DNA from: Mallotus nudiflorus
Taxonomy: Eukaryota > Streptophyta > Magnoliopsida > Malpighiales > Euphorbiaceae
Direction: 5' to 3'
Assembly: GCA_947683625.1 (NCBI GenBank)
Contig: CANTUR010000383.1
Location: 2,948,501-3,012,500, forward strand
Length of the DNA: 64,000 nucleotides
Shown: positions 1-10,936 of the stretch, in pieces
Numbering within the stretch: the stretch's first letter is position 1
Layout: each line of letters begins with the position of its first letter
Notes under the pieces: generated by a model
The model's input: only the letters and a program-made list of their open reading frames with translations
Database searches by the model: none
What the model was told of the DNA's origin: nothing
Translations under genes and position numbers: made by a program

Positions 1-207
1 TATGCCACAGGTGTTGAACGATCTACTCTACACAAGTGTGGGCTTCTAAGGGCTAGGGCTTGTAAACCCTTTCTTTCATTCATTAATACAGCCTTGGTTG
101 GTCACTTTTTTGGGTCGGGATCGATAAGTGGAAGTCATAATAAAGAGATGTTTATCTTCGCACCTCAGATTAAGAAGAAGGGTAGCTTGTCAAGTTGGCC
201 TATATAT

Positions 208-253
208 TATATCCTTATATTAATTATTATATTAATTAATATATAAGGATATA
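208..253. repeat. AT-rich palindrome (hairpin)
   Basis: Two arms built around tatatccttatatta and its reverse complement face each other across a short AT spacer, giving a near-perfect inverted repeat. It may form a hairpin, a common structure in plant mitochondrial spacers and termini. Function is unknown. Confidence 0.75.
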
Positions 254-372
254 AATAAAAAGATTCATTATTTTTTAACCATTTATTCTTCTTTGTCAAT
301 GCTACTAAGGACCTATAAGTTCACCTACTTGACTTATGAAAGATAATGGGGTTATTCAAAAAGGAAAAGGTG

Positions 373-440
373 CTACTATACAATACATTAATAGAAGTAA
401 GCATTAGCCTAACCTACCCTAGTAATATATTGTATAGTAG
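373..440. repeat. 18-bp inverted repeat with 32-bp loop
   Basis: The arm ctactatacaatacatta at 373-390 is matched by its reverse complement at 423-440 with one mismatch, a G-to-A type change. In plant mitochondria such stem-loops often lie at transcript 3' ends, so it may be a former mitochondrial RNA-stability hairpin; that role is inference. Confidence 0.7.
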
Positions 441-1677
441 GGTGTAGTATAATAGGTAAGCGAGTTAGCAAAGATGCTTAGGCTAATAGATAAGAGAGCG
501 TCGGTGTGTAGCCTTCATTCTACTATGCTATGCAGAGGTTATAAAGTCACTTAGCTCGACGTTAGGAGAGTAAAGAGGGAACGCCATACCTACATAGAAG
601 AACTATTGTTCGCTTACTTTCTAAGGCCTAACCCTCCCCTACTAAAAAGGGGTAAAGCCACTTCGCACCATTCATGGACTACTTAAGATTCAATTCAAAA
701 GGCCCTCCTTAGTTTCGCAAGCCTTTGTCATTATCAATCAACTAAGTAAGGCCTAAGGACCCCTTCGAATCCGTAAATATAAAGAGCATGCTACAATAAA
801 AGGATGATTCCCTACGCATTTTATTGTTTATGGAAGGGAAAAAAAAGTACCCCCCATCATGGTGAACCACTCCTTATGATCAAGATGAGGTAAATGCCTC
901 CCAACTGGGGGGCGAATTGAATCGGAGTTTCTTTAGGTAGCCACTGACCTACAGTTATCCTTAAACTTCCGTGCTTAGTGGAGAAGAAGTGAACAAAGGT
1001 ACACTCACTTACTATCTTGTTCTCTACTATGAATTGGGATCACTTACTAGCTAGGTCAGATTGAAGCAATATTTTTTGAGAACACATTACCCATCTTCGG
1101 GGACAAAGGGCAAAATGACCTCTAGATCTACTTACTGTAGCCTAGGAATAAAAACATCCATCTAGTGTTTCCTCTTGCTCCGATCCCCCCTATGCTTAGG
1201 ATGTTGTCTAGGCTAAGAGCCATAGTTAATTGTTATTTTCATTTGGTTTTTTCCTTATTGTTGGTACTAGAAAGACCCAGCCAGATGATGTCTACTGGTT
1301 GGTAGTGAGAGGACTCTTAGTATCTGCATACCCAAAAGGGGACGCTGATTAAAAAATAATCATTTTGCTTTTTTTCTTGCTCTCTCTTAGTAGTGGGAAG
1401 CCTAGCTTTGGTAGATTTCCCCCAACACAATCCACAGAAATTCCATGAATCCCTTGATGCATAAGTCTAACAACTCAATAGCAGTGCGAAATTAAGTTTC
1501 TCATCTGGTGGATCTGATATATAGTTAGCGGGCAATACATACCAAAGGGTTCAAAGAAAAAATGCACATAAGAGTATATAATAAACCCTACCCATCTATA
1601 TAACCTATTCACATTAGTGAAGTGGCTAGATGCATAAGGGAAGTGCATTTATGAGACCTTAGTTGGGATGCATAAGG

Positions 1678-3210
1678 TGTTGGGTTACATGATACAAACG
1701 CAGCTAAAAAATTAAAAATTTATCACGTTCCCAAACCTAGATCCATGTAATTTGACTATTTGATTAAATCTAAGGTTTTAAGAATCTCACCAAAACACAA
1801 AAGAGGTAAGATTTTTTGGAAGGATGAGAGGAGGTTCACGCCGGTGACACCTTACCTCTAGCTTTTTATTTTGGTTGTTTGGATCTAAACGTCTCCAAAA
1901 GGATGCATCCTCTATAGGTATCCACACGAACAGCCCTTCACAAAATGAATTGGAGTGTGTGCTAGTAACATTTTTTATTATCTCACAAATCAAGAACAAA
2001 AGAAAAAATTTGTCTTTGTTTTCTAAGAAGAAAGAAAACAAAATTTGGAGGTAGGAAAAACCAGTGTGTTAAAACCCTAGAGAATATAACATATTTATAG
2101 ACTCCAAATTAGAGTTTCACCTACCAATGGCCTTTTGGTAACTTCCATTTATTATATTCTGATTTTATTTAAAAAACAAATCATAAATAATATCTTATTT
2201 ATTTATTTAAAAATAACATTTATCTTAAATAAATAAATAAAACACTTTAATTATTTATTTTCACAGAGTTTATTTTGGGCTTATTAAACCCATATTCATT
2301 TTGGGCTTGTTCTAATTGTGTGACCTTGTAGGTTCACATAACATTGGCAATGGGCCTAAATCTCTATTTAGGCCTACAAGTCATAAGTGGCCTTTAGCAA
2401 GACATTATGACAACCCAAGTCATGTGAAGTCAATAATCTGACATAACCTAATTACAGTGAATTTTATCATCCCTTTATCATATGATATCTTAATTGAACA
2501 TAAGGCATAGAATGCCATCCTTATATAGTTCAATATTATGACTTAATTCCAAGTAGACTGAAAATGATAACTCTTTATCAATTCATTTCAGCATGGCCAT
2601 GCATTTTCCTTCAGCCTATCTCATCAAGGGGCCCTTAGATATCTTTCTCATATTAATGAGGGATAAATTCCTTCTGAATCACTCACATTCCTCACATAAC
2701 TAATTTTATATCCAACAACATCCTATTTAATTGTCCGGCTAAAGACAATGTTAGAATGTGTGAAAACATAAAATCGCTATGTAGAAATCCATGATGATTT
2801 CAAGTTTAAAGGATCGAAATGAAATTACTGTGATGAGAAATACTTATGACAATAATCTATGTAGTATTTTCATAGTGGGTCAATCTAGTACATGATCTCT
2901 CATCATGTACCTATGAGTTGACTTAATATCTCATATTCATGATTAGTAAAACATAACCATCAGTCAACTTCATACTAGCCTTAATACTTTAATATTTATA
3001 TAATGAATAAATGGCTAGGGATAATTAGAATAGAACTCTTATTTTAATTTCAGGGTTTTACTATTAAGGCACATACTTGATGGCCTTAGTAAGAATTAAC
3101 CATTCATATAATTATCATAAAATCAAATGATAATGAAATACCTCTTTATTAATAAAATAAGAAAGTCAATACATAATCATAAATGATTGACCTAGTGCAT
3201 ATCACTAATA
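1678..3210 (+). mobile_element. Solo LTR, copia-type, inserted in the organellar DNA
   Basis: The unit begins TGTTGG and ends in ctaata, which looks like a decayed CTAACA, so the ends are inverted. It is flanked by taagg at 1673-1677 and taggg at 3211-3215, a 5-bp target duplication differing by one G/A transition. A TATA-like tatttatag lies near 2091-2100. The terminal 400 bp closely resemble a second copy at 48,153-48,580, proving a dispersed family. No internal retroelement domain is present, so this is a solo LTR left by recombination. The copia assignment rests on LTR style only; the family is unnamed. Confidence 0.75.
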
Positions 3211-3215
3211 TAGGG

Positions 3216-3831
3216 GAGTTAACTTACGAGCATTGAAGGGCAGTAGTAGTTCATAGCTTGTCTTTCTTTGCCAAGACAAAAGTGATGTGGTGTGTAGTAA
3301 GCTTTCTAGTGGAGGGCAGACTTAAAACTTACTTGCAACTTGCTTGCTCTGGAGGGAGCTTCCTGAATCAGACTAACTTGGCCACCATCTGAATGGAATG
3401 TATTTATTAGGAAAGTGGTTATTCCACTCACTAAAAGAGCTCAACAAAGTCACTCCTTGAACAGAGGCTCGAGCCATTTAAGGCAAGCTAGATGGATAAA
3501 ATAGGTGTTCCGTGGGGTGCTATATTAGTCCTTGCTTTTTAATTGAAATAAATAGTTGTAGACCATAAAAAAAGGAATCAAGGGTCTCAAACATTATTCA
3601 ATAGTCAAAATCTATGTGGTGTCAAATTAAAAAGGATGGTTTGTTAACCTATATGGCTTAGTTAGTGGGTATAATTCGCATGCTAATTCAAGCCCTTACA
3701 TAACACATCATTTTCACTACTATTTCAATGAAAAGAATGGGCTTTAGCAATGAAAGTTTCACCTTATTTAAAAAAAGAGTTCTTCTTGCCTTGAAATTCC
3801 ATCTTGCTTTAGAGTAGAGGAAAGAGATACA
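3216..3831. other. Unassigned mitochondrial-like DNA
   Basis: This stretch lies between the solo LTR and the first plastid-derived block. I recognise no gene or RNA in it. An apparent reading frame over the right part is a by-product of the rrn23/trnA block read on the minus strand. Confidence 0.45.
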
Positions 3832-3920
3832 GTCAACTCCCCAAAGCATTTTGTCGCTTACTACACCCTTCCTCACCTCTGGGTGTCTAGGCATCCACTG
3901 TAAGCCTTTCCTCATTTGAA
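3832..3920 (-). pseudogene. rrn23: Plastid 23S rRNA, 5' end only (pseudogene)
   Basis: Read on the minus strand from 3920, this is the start of plastid 23S rRNA: it contains the conserved opening gaggaaaggcttacagtgg and, later, gtagtaagcgacaaaatgct. Only about 89 bp of the roughly 2.8-kb gene remain before similarity stops at 3832. Several positions show C-to-T or G-to-A change. It sits about 124 bp downstream of trnA, as in plastid inverted repeats. It is a dead fragment. Confidence 0.85.
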
Positions 3921-4044
3921 CCTCACCCTTAACTTTAAGGCTATGCCATCCTAAGGTGCTACTAAATAGAAGGATCTTATCAATGTACATGAATGATAAA
4001 TCATAGATCGAACTACCAAATCGAAAAAATTAAAGTTCACAAGT

Positions 4045-4937
4045 TGGAGATAAGCAAACTTGAACTGCTAACATCCGCCATAGGGTAAACCACTGCCTCT
4101 TAGGCCCCCTACTTATTCTACCATAGAGGCCAATGATAGACAATAACTCCCCCCCTCCCCTAAAACACAGCTTACAACTTTCATCGTACAGTGCTCTCCA
4201 AAGAGCAACTCTTCTCAAAATCTCAAAAGATGCTGAGTTGGAATCCCATTCTAACTATTCTAATCTAACTATGGATTATTGTGGTTCCGAAGGATCCAGC
4301 TACATGAAAACTAGGAATGGGGAGCCCCTCTTTTTTTTGGCTCACTCTTTGGTCATAGGAATGCTGGTTTTAAGAATGAGTGATTGCCCTTCTCCGACCC
4401 TTACTGCCTAACCTAAGAGCGGACAACTAATGTGTTCCACTTATTGAACAGGATTATATGGTCTATCTATGAACCCTGGATGCCAAAGGCATCCTTGGGG
4501 CAATCTCATAGTTCTTACAGGGTGGAGACAATGGGGTTGATCCATGGATTTTCCTTCTTTTTATTGCATTTCGCTAAAGGGTTGAAGGGAGATAGTGCAT
4601 CAAGCTATTCACAAGAGGAAACTTGATCCTCTTCCCTAGGGATCCCATATGAGGGAACCCTAGGAGAGCCGCCAACTCCAACTATCTTCCATGTACGATC
4701 CATACTAAATCTGACCAATTGCCCATCTTACCTCCTCTACGTTCTTGACAACCCATCTTTGTCTCAGTAGAGTCTTTTAGTAGCATGTTTTGGTCCTCTT
4801 CCCCATTATTTAGAAAAAGTGAGCCATCAGTTTAGGTACAAGATATTATCATTACCACCTGGATAATTAGACATCCAACCTATAATCGCAATGACCCAAT
4901 TGCAAGAGCTTTGCTATGCCAACTGAGCTATATCCCC
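4045..4937 (-). pseudogene. trnA-UGC: Plastid tRNA-Ala(UGC) with its group II intron (pseudogene)
   Basis: Exon 1 (4901-4937) carries the D arm and the UGC anticodon; exon 2 (4045-4080) carries the variable region, T arm and acceptor strand ending in tctcca. Together they give 73 nt, the normal length. Between them lies the plastid group II intron (4081-4900), clearly recognisable throughout. The T stem has lost base pairs through transitions (agttcaagtttgc where a G/C-rich arm is expected) and the D loop has several changes. The open frames seen across the intron on both strands are spurious. The gene lies in the rrn23-trnA-trnI order of the plastid inverted repeat. It is unlikely to make a working tRNA. 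Confidence 0.9.
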
Positions 4938-5001
4938 CTGAGCCAAGTGGAGCATGCACGAAGGAGTCAGATGCTTCTTCTATTCTTTTCTTTAGCATAG
5001 C

Positions 5002-5730
5002 TAGGCCATCCTAGACTTGAATTAGAGACCTCACCCATGAAGTAAATCATCGCACCTACAGTCCAACCAATTTGCAGAGAATCAATAAATTCCTTTTCAA
5101 GAGCGATTCATCCTTCCTGAACACAGCATTCAATTCTTGTTGTACTGCGCTCTCCAAGTGTGCTTGTTCTCCCCTTCTTCCTTACCATAGCAAGTATTTT
5201 TTTTATTTTGAGATAACTTCGGTGAGAAGAAAAAAGAAGGCATTAAGAGACCAGACCCCCTAGCCTCGCCTTAGACACTCTAAGATCCTTTTTCAAACTT
5301 GCTCCCATTTTGAGTCAAGAGATAGATAAATAGACACATCCCATTGCATAAATTAGGGGTGTCCATAGTAACTGAGGGGGTCAAAGACCAAGAGGTGAGT
5401 TCTTTATCAACTAAGCATTCTTCTTACGGCTAGATCCAATCTCCTGGTCCTTGAGGAAAGGAAAAATAATTTCACCTCCTTCATTTCAGGAAGGAAGAGT
5501 TAGGAAAATCCTATTGATTATAGCTTCCTCCAAACCTTCAGGAAAAGCATGAAAAAAAATGCTCAAATGGTATGATCCTTATATCACCCCAAAATGAAAG
5601 GGACGATCTCATAGCTCTTGGTATGTGAAGATACATTGTTAGGTACTCCATTTTATTTTCCCATTGAAGTCGAACCTAAACCTGTGCTCGAGAGATAACT
5701 ATCCATACATTGATAAGTGCTCGTACTCAA
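5002..5730 (-). pseudogene. trnI-GAU: Plastid tRNA-Ile(GAU): 3' exon and most of intron (pseudogene)
   Basis: The 35-nt 3' exon lies at 5002-5036 (minus strand, gaggtctctaattcaagtc region) and is followed upstream by plastid trnI group II intron sequence to about 5730, where similarity stops. Exon 1 is therefore missing. The 64-bp gap to trnA at 4938-5001 is the normal plastid spacing. CpG-type transitions are visible in the T arm. This is a truncated copy of an inverted-repeat gene. Confidence 0.88.
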
Positions 5731-5949
5731 GGAGGTAATAGCTCATTAATCAAAATAAGAGGGCCTATAGCTCATTTTAAATTAATCAAAATAATAGGGC
5801 TCTCTAAAATTACGAAACGTAGTTAGCCAACCTTTTTTCAATAGCCAACTATTTTTTAGTAAAGCAACCTTTTATGCTAGGTACTCATGTTTGGATGGAA
5901 GCTAACGATAAGGCTTGTTTAACCACATACACGGGATTGGGATAAGAAA

Positions 5950-6023
5950 GTGCTCTTAGTTCAGTTTGGTAGAACGTCGGTCTTCAAAACCTAATATCGT
6001 AGGTTCAAATCCTACAGAGCGTG
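5950..6023 (+). tRNA. trnW-CCA: Plastid-derived tRNA-Trp, anticodon now UCA (probably a pseudogene)
   Basis: The 74-nt sequence folds as plastid tRNA-Trp: a D stem from gttc and agaac, an intact T arm gtaggttcaaatcctac, and an acceptor strand agagcgt with the discriminator base. The anticodon loop is cttcaaa, so the expected CCA has become UCA by a C-to-T change. The anticodon stem has one mismatch and the acceptor one U-G pair. Plastid-derived trnW is an active mitochondrial gene in many flowering plants, so this copy probably came through the mitochondrion. In the nuclear context it is most likely inactive. petG follows on the opposite strand with plastid spacing. Confidence 0.85.
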
Positions 6024-6139
6024 ATTCTGCTCTTGTTTTGTTAGGTTCAAATTTATACAAAAAAATAAAAAAAGCAATCTTAATTTAACCCCCTACAGAT
6101 TAAAGAAAGGAGGAGGTAAAAAAACAAGGTGTTAATTAA

Positions 6140-6253
6140 TTAAAGGTCCAATTGATCACCACGTCTATATTGTAAATATGCAATTACGAATAATCCAACC
6201 AAAGTAATAGGAATTAGATCTGAGATGATTCCAAATAGAAAAACTTCAATCAT
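6140..6253 (-). pseudogene. petG: petG, cytochrome b6f subunit V, complete reading frame but displaced copy
   Basis: The frame encodes 37 residues, the exact family length, starting MIEVFLFGII and ending YRRGDQLDL. PetG is a single-span thylakoid membrane subunit needed to stabilise the cytochrome b6f complex. Compared with the usual plastid protein, the segment after FGI reads ISD instead of VLG and one alanine has become valine; the membrane span is otherwise kept. It lies between trnW (opposite strand) and petL (same strand), the plastid order. There is no sign of a nuclear promoter or transit peptide, so the open frame probably survives only because it is short. I treat it as non-functional. 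Confidence 0.85.
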
Positions 6254-6435
6254 TTCAACTTATTTGAAAAAAGGGAAAAAGAGAAGGTAATATCTATCCT
6301 TAAATATTAATACATATCACCCATAAATCTCAATAAGCAAGAATTGGAAATTAACACAGTTAAAGAACTAGAGAATATATAGAATACTGTAAAAAAATTT
6401 GCTTTTCTTTTTATAAATTGTTCATTCAATTTATT

Positions 6436-6537
6436 TTAAATAAGTCGTATCTTGCTCAAACCAATAAATAGAATTGAGGTTATAGTTAAAGCCACTAGTA
6501 GAAACCTAGAATAACTAGTTGACTTTTGATGACTCAT
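6436..6537 (-). pseudogene. petL: petL, cytochrome b6f subunit VI, altered N terminus
   Basis: The minus-strand frame ends in LTITSILFIGLSKIRLI, the single membrane span and tail of plastid PetL. The first residues (MSHQKS) do not match the usual MPTIT start, so plastid similarity appears to begin near 6522 and the start codon in the frame comes from flanking DNA. Spacing to petG is as in plastid genomes. This marks the right end of the trnW-petG-petL block, which belongs to the large single-copy region, unlike the neighbouring inverted-repeat blocks. Confidence 0.75.
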
Positions 6538-8373
6538 TTCTCTCCAACTAATATTACTCTAATAGATAGCTCGATGTTCTCTCAGACACTCTATGATGTT
6601 ATTCTCTTTTTTTATTATTTTAGATATGAACACGACTGCACATTATATGTAATTATTTCTTTTAGTATGGTCTTGGTAATATTAAGTAGACACAGTTTTA
6701 GTCTCCTTTAGGTAGTGATCTCAGGCCGTTACAAGAGAACTCTAGATACTATACTAGGAAGGCAGTTAGCCAACCTTTATAGAGTCAGTGAGTTGAGGCT
6801 ACCTTGATTGGACCCCATCCTTGGCTGATGTTGCCTTACAATGGAGGGAATGCTAAGGAAAGACATTCCATATATTAATTTCTCACATCTTCCAATATCT
6901 TTTTGATTTTAGAGCAGAAGAAGCTTCGAGTTCATATGTTAAAACTATTGATGCTTTCTCAAATTCTACCCTAAAAGGAAATGGAATCTATTTATTTTTA
7001 TTCTAGTGAATTCTTATTAATATCTTTCCCCGTTTGAGGTCTTCTATACACCCACCACCTATGACCATTTGCTTGACTACCATCAGGAGTTATTGCCCAC
7101 TTATCTATTTTTCTTTGTCTTCCTCGATCAATCCACCTTTGATCATTAGTCCATTATGGGTTCCATTTTCTTACCGCTTGTTGCTTTCATCTTCCTCTGA
7201 TCTGGCCCTAGTAGTTAGACTTAATAAAGAAATTCTTTATAAAACTTAACTTAGTAAGGCTACACTCCTATACTACTTAAGTTATCAGTTTAGGCCACAT
7301 GATATAGAGAATAGAAAGTGATTTTTATGTGCTATCAATACCTTAAACAAAGATAGACTATATTCAGAGAAAGAAGAATTGTAAGAAAGAGATAGAGGCT
7401 TCCCAGTTGTAAGGTTTCGAGTGAACTATACAATAGGATTTGCTTTAGCTCTTCTTTCCCCATCATGGATTGGGCTTCTGGAACTTATCAATCTTTGTGT
7501 CATAGCCCCTCTCCCCTGTTCACTTTAGTGACTTTAACCCAGGAGTCGATATCTGCACCTTGTCCATAAGTTTTCTAATCGTCTAGGAGTCCTTCGAGGA
7601 CCTTTAAAGGAATCAAGATGGATATGTCCATCATCCATAAGATAAAAGCAACACATCTCAAATATGAGAGGATTGGTCCTAAGGTACAAAGTGCATCTCC
7701 TCGAGTCTGCATATGGGATAATCTCAGTAGACTAGCAAAGGCGCTTACATAGACTCCTGTATCTGATCCCCCTCTTCCAAAGATGGAAAAGTTTATCAAA
7801 GAAGAATTGATATTCATTTTCTAGTACAATCTTCATCGGATGGTGGGATCTGTTTTGAGGAATTTATAAGCAACTAGTGAATTGGCTAATGAGAAAGCTA
7901 AAATGAATGAATTTTGGGCCAGCTCTATTGGAATAAAAAATGTTGTATGGCGCCCCTCTAACTGGTTCTATATGTAGTTGAGTTGGATAGCCTAATGCTT
8001 TCTCTTTTTCTTATCTTTATCACGTCTTCTATGAGAATCTTTGCATTCAATCACAGATCCTAGCAAAAGATCCCATTCTCACATAAATACAGGATGAGAA
8101 CCTGAGTCCTAGGTATTCTCACCAAAAGACTTTACTAGCTAGACTAGTGGAGCTACACTTATAATGCTTGAACCCCCTTGAGGTGAAAAGGCCCCGCCCG
8201 TCGACTTTTATAGTGGAAGCATCAGCCACTTCTTGGTTAATAGCCTACGACTAGCTTGTCCCTTTAAAAGAAGTGTTTTAACATAAATAGGTAGACTTAG
8301 AAGACTCACTCCTTATAAGAAATTTTTTGGATGATGGAGAGAACTTCAAAACACTAATGCCAAAGGTGTGTAC

Positions 8374-8562
8374 CTAAAAGGTGAAAAAAAGTCTTAAGAA
8401 TTTCACTTCTTTTACAATGCGCAAAAGGTTGACTCCTAACACCAGGTATATGGTGTTACCAATTAGGTAATGTCGCATCTTCTGTGCTATGAACATAAGA
8501 GCAAGGCATTCCTGGTTATATCGGTGTTTTGCGATGGTAAGTGAAGGCAGTCGATAGCCCAT
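8374..8562 (-). pseudogene. Fragment of Ty3/gypsy RNase H domain
   Basis: The minus-strand frame contains RYNQECLALMFIAQKMRHYL followed by a hydrophobic strand and VNLLRIV. This matches the part of plant Ty3/gypsy RNase H in which the enzyme's central helix (ECLAL, then a KLRHY-type motif) precedes the next strand. No reverse transcriptase or integrase is visible next to it. Small nuclear retroelement fragments are common in plant mitochondrial genomes, so this piece could have come along with the organellar DNA; it could also be a later nuclear insertion. Confidence 0.65.
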
Positions 8563-10844
8563 AGATGATTGAAGTCTAAAAATAAAGGATTCTTAGACTA
8601 CGTCCGATGATGTTTTCAAGCTCAATTTCATCGAGCCTTCTTCCTTTATGGGGAAATCCATACCAAGTGGGAGATCTTATTCTATAATTTCTATAATAAT
8701 ATATAAAAAAGTGAACTTCCTAAAGTTATAATTTATATTAGTAGTATAGTGGATCAAGAAAGCTCCACCTAAAGTTGCTTTATGAAAGCTGGTCATCGCT
8801 AGCCCAAGATAGGTCTTTCATAAAAAAAATTTGAGTCAAGGTAAAGTTAGAAAGTCAACAAAGTCAGGGAATGAAACTCAAATATAGAAAGTTTCTAATG
8901 TTTATTAGGAGATCAGGGGAGGAAAGAACATATAAGATAGATCGATCTTAGTCCACCCAAGAAAAGGCTAAGGGGAGTGAGTCAAAGTAGTAGGATGTTC
9001 TTGGTTTAGTGTGCCAAGAGGCTTTCAAGCATTCATTCCAGCGATCCTCTATCTTTTATAAGGATAAGTCAATCCTATCTCCTCTCTCTAGAGTTCGCCG
9101 CTCCCATTTATTTTTATTATCTTTAGTCTTCTGGGCTAAATGGTTCTCTTTTACCATTCTCCCTTTCACCCTTAGGTATTGGGTCTCCCCTGGTCTTGAA
9201 TTCTAGCATAATATCTTAATACATCACTTTTATTGTGGATGGCTACTCTATTATGGACAACCTTGCTACTTCTTTCGAGAGAAGCACTATCGTAATACCT
9301 TTTTAGGTCGTTTAAGCAAACCATTCCTCTCTTTCTTTCCTTAGCTAGAGCAATGAGCATCCCTAGTCTACCAAGGTGGTGGAAGAATGATATAGATGCC
9401 ACTTCTTAGAGATCCCCTAATGGAAGCGAAGTGCTCTTCTAGTGAATTGCCTTTGACTAGTGTTTTTAAGCGGATTTTGAGTCAAAATTTTACCTACTAA
9501 CAGCACTCTTGAAGTCCCTATGGCAAAAGTTAGATTGTGTGAAGTATGGCACTAAAGCCAAGTCCATTATAGGGCAAGAGTAGGCATAGAAGATGAAGGT
9601 CGAGTTTCACTGACGCACTTTATCCTTGTCCCTAAATTAGGTTATCAACCCCATGAAAGAGTGAGCAATGAAGGAAGCCATCCAACTCCTCGCTGACTCC
9701 CCTTCCTTGTTTTCGTTTTACTTAGAACAGAGTCCAAGTCAATAGTAGAGTGAAAGCCAATCAATTGCTAAATTTAGGAGTGAAGTGATTCTAAAGACAT
9801 TAGTTAGGTAAGGAAGATTAGAGGAGAGAAGAAAGAGATCTTAGTTAACTCTAAAGCTAGTTAAGAAGTCACTCTTCGAATATTAGTATGGTATAAATAA
9901 AAAAAGTTAAGGAAACAGTCTATTATGGGCCTCAATGTTGATTTTCCTCCTAGCCATCTTTTTCAATTATGCCAATTTGAGGAAAGCCCATCTTTTGCCA
10001 TTAATCATTAAAAGGGATTTTGTAACAACTGCTTCTGGTTCTATTCCTGAAAAGAGCGCTAATGCTGCTCTTCTACATATTGGCTAAGTGTAAAATTCCC
10101 TACTTTTATACTTGAAACATGTCTCTTGGCCCAAGGTGCCTAGCATTCATAAGAAAGGTTGTCAAGACAGTCAGATTTGTAGGTGTCAAGACAGTTATCT
10201 ACATTATATTCATTATCTAAGGTAGGATAGGCAGTAAGTTATTTTGAAAGCTAGTTAGATAAAATAAGACAAAGATAGTTATCCACAGTTAGTACAATAA
10301 GTCAAGCGCAGGGAAGGTCCAATGCTACTCCTTCTCTCTAACTCCCTTCTTGAGATAAGATTGGTGGTATAAAGAAAGAGTTGGACATAGATTATTAGCA
10401 TCCTACCCCTAAAACTTAAGAAAGAGCCTTTCTTTTTAAAGAATAAGAAATTTATTATTAACTTAAGAATAAGACTTTCAAAAGATCTCAAATAGTAGAT
10501 TTTTGCTAAGCTCTTTATGAATGAAATGAGACTTTGACATTTAGGTAGAAGCATTAACTTTCTATGTATTGGCTCGTTGAGGAGGTTAACGAATAAAATG
10601 AGTGAGTAGCCCCCGCTAGGAGGAGAAATTAGAGCTGCGACACCCCCTCATGGTTGAATTTTGGAATTCATGCTTTCATGACTAATTGGAGCTCATTGGC
10701 TCAGCAGGAGGAGGAGGATCGAGTAGCTTGACTTACACAAAATTATTAAAGACCAAGGTTGTCACCCTCGCCCACTTTTGGCAAGGTTGCTCAACAAGGG
10801 GAGGGTCTTATCATCTATCTCTCTGCATTTAGTTATGATCCTTA

Positions 10845-10936
10845 GGCTTAGACTTTACACACTAATTTTTATGCCAGGGAAGGATAGCAAGGCTTAGACT
10901 TTACTCATTAATTTTTATGCCAGGGAAGGATAGCAA
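10845..10936. repeat. 46-bp tandem duplication
   Basis: Two head-to-tail copies (10,845-10,890 and 10,891-10,936), each starting ggcttagacttta and ending ggatagcaa, differ at only about two positions. It is a simple local duplication with no detectable function. Confidence 0.9.

Larger units (their letters stand above)
1..1677. other. Unassigned mitochondrial-like noncoding DNA
   Basis: No gene can be supported here. The stretch has the mixed base composition of plant mitochondrial spacer DNA and includes two hairpin-forming inverted repeats near its left end (given separately). It ends at the target duplication of the solo LTR that starts at 1678. Confidence 0.5.

Noticed and set aside
4133..4411. 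92-codon plus-strand frame and a 62-codon minus-strand frame over the same DNA
   Set aside because: They lie in the plastid trnA intron and exon 2, which fully explain the sequence.
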